NCBI GenBank assembly: GCA_023422555.1
Contig: JAFAGQ010000357.1
Span: forward strand, 1 to 7,167
DNA: 7,167 bases
Direction: 5' to 3'
Origin: Pseudomonadota bacterium
GTDB taxonomy: Bacteria > Pseudomonadota > Gammaproteobacteria > Burkholderiales > Burkholderiaceae_B
Each line of letters starts with the position of its first letter. The stretch's first letter is position 1. Below are positions 6,088-7,167 of this stretch, one piece after another. The position numbers and the translations under genes are program-made. Under the pieces are notes generated by a model. It had not been told where the DNA came from and did no database searches. It worked only from the letters and a program-made list of their open reading frames with translations.

Positions 6088-7165
6088 ACTCATCGGCTTC
6101 CGCAGCCTGGGCCGCATCTTCAGGGTCTGCCGTAAACTCCTGAGCGCGTGCAATGATGCCCATATTTTCGCGCACACGATTTTCAATTTCTACGGCCATG
6201 TCCCGATGTTCTTTCAGATACTCACGGACATTGTCTTTACCCTGACCAATTCGGGTGCCACTGTAGCTGAACCAGGCGCCAGCCTTGTCCACAACACCAG
6301 CCTGAACGCCGAGATCAATGATTTCCCCTTCGCGAGAAATACCGCTGCCGTACATGATGTCGAATTCGGCCTGCTTGAACGGTGGCGACACTTTGTTCTT
6401 GACGACTTTGACACGGGTTTCGTTACCAATGACTTCATCGCCTTTCTTGATGGAGCCGGTACGACGGATATCCAAACGGACAGATGCGTAAAACTTGAGC
6501 GCATTTCCACCTGTGGTTGTTTCCGGACTGCCGAACATGACTCCAATTTTCATGCGAATCTGGTTAATGAAGATCACCATGCAGTTGGTACGCTTGATAG
6601 AGGCGGTGAGCTTACGCAGTGCCTGACTCATAAGGCGAGCCTGCAGGCCAGGCAGACTGTCGCCCATATCACCTTCAATTTCTGCACGTGGCACCAGCGC
6701 CGCCACCGAGTCGATAACAATCAGGTCGACGGAACCGGAGCGCACCAGCGCATCGGTAATTTCCAATGCCTGTTCGCCGGTATCGGGTTGCGAAATAAGC
6801 AGATCTGACAGATTGACCCCTAAGCGTGAGGCATACTGCACATCGAGCGCATGTTCGGCATCGATAAACGCACACGTTCCGCCGATTTTTTGCATTTCTG
6901 CAATGACCTGTAGCGTGAGCGTGGTTTTACCGGAAGATTCCGGACCGTAAATTTCAATAACCCGGCCGCGCGGCAAACCACCAACCCCCAGAGCGATGTC
7001 CAGTCCGAGCGAGCCGGTGGACACGACCTGTATGTCGTGTTCCACTTCGTTATCGCCGTAGCGCATAACAGAGCCTTTGCCGAACTGTTTTTCAATTTGA
7101 GAAAGTGCTGCACTGAGCGCCTTGGCGCGATCGGCGCTGGCGGCTTTGGATTGCTTGTCGTCCAT
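6086..7165 (-). CDS. recA: Recombinase RecA
   Basis: RecA forms ATP-dependent filaments on single-stranded DNA, drives homologous pairing and strand exchange, and triggers LexA self-cleavage in the SOS response. The 359-aa protein is full length. Visible features are the N-terminal oligomerisation helix (ALSAALSQIEKQFGKG, 16-31), Walker A GPESSGKT (74-81), catalytic Glu104 in DAEHALD, Walker B LIVIDS with Asp152, loop L1 (about 165-180), Gln202 in FINQIRMKIG that couples ATP to DNA binding, loop L2 FGSPETTTGG (211-220), and an acidic C-terminal tail ending EADE. The start MDDK.SKAA agrees with relatives and lies 2 bp from the right edge, so promoter, ribosome site and any LexA box are outside the window. 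Followed by recX on the same strand. Confidence 0.99.
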   Translation of the reverse strand: MDDKQSKAASADRAKALSAALSQIEKQFGKGSVMRYGDNEVEHDIQVVSTGSLGLDIALGVGGLPRGRVIEIYGPESSGKTTLTLQVIAEMQKIGGTCAFIDAEHALDVQYASRLGVNLSDLLISQPDTGEQALEITDALVRSGSVDLIVIDSVAALVPRAEIEGDMGDSLPGLQARLMSQALRKLTASIKRTNCMVIFINQIRMKIGVMFGSPETTTGGNALKFYASVRLDIRRTGSIKKGDEVIGNETRVKVVKNKVSPPFKQAEFDIMYGSGISREGEIIDLGVQAGVVDKAGAWFSYSGTRIGQGKDNVREYLKEHRDMAVEIENRVRENMGIIARAQEFTADPEDAAQAAEADE

Positions 7166-7167
7166 GG

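Noticed and set aside
5987..6808. 273-codon open frame on the plus strand
   Set aside because: It is antisense to recA and its first codons are read from the tandem repeats in the spacer. No recognisable domains, so treated as a shadow.

Overview
The window looks like ordinary chromosome from a betaproteobacterium, most likely of the Alcaligenaceae (relatives of Bordetella, Advenella and Alcaligenes). The main reason is RecA, which as recalled is nearly identical to the Bordetella protein over most of its length, including the N-terminus MDDK.SKAA. The RecX, MetR and Cfa sequences fit a proteobacterium. The genus cannot be fixed from this window.

Layout, left to right: (1) 1-312, minus strand, the first 104 codons of a DUF2889-family gene that runs off the left edge, preceded by a sigma-S-like -10 element. 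(2) 470-509, a strong intrinsic terminator for the next gene. (3) 533-2827, minus strand, metE, cobalamin-independent methionine synthase. (4) 2828-3204, a 377-bp divergent control region with a TTCAT repeat cluster (candidate MetR operator), alternative inverted repeats in the metE leader, and a direct repeat plus small hairpins on the metR side. (5) 3205-4122, plus strand, metR, the LysR-type activator of methionine genes. (6) 4304-5437, plus strand, cfa, cyclopropane-fatty-acid synthase, with its own Shine-Dalgarno sequence and a candidate promoter. (7) A hairpin terminator between the convergent cfa and recX genes. (8) 5483-5962, minus strand, recX. (9) A 123-bp spacer carrying nested tandem repeats and five GATC sites. 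(10) 6086-7165, minus strand, recA, complete, with its start 2 bp from the right edge.

Functionally there are three units. metE and metR form the classic divergent pair in which MetR controls metE in response to homocysteine. cfa modifies membrane phospholipids and is an independent gene. recA and recX form the recombination/SOS pair, RecX modulating RecA filaments. From memory of betaproteobacterial genomes, recA-recX is often followed directly by a DUF2889 gene and then sucCD. If so, the metE/metR/cfa block interrupts that order here.

No mobile element, tRNA, rRNA, CRISPR array, phage gene or clearly new system was found. The points worth a second look are regulatory and syntenic: the metE-metR control region, the repeat-bearing recA-recX spacer, and the block between recX and the DUF2889 gene.
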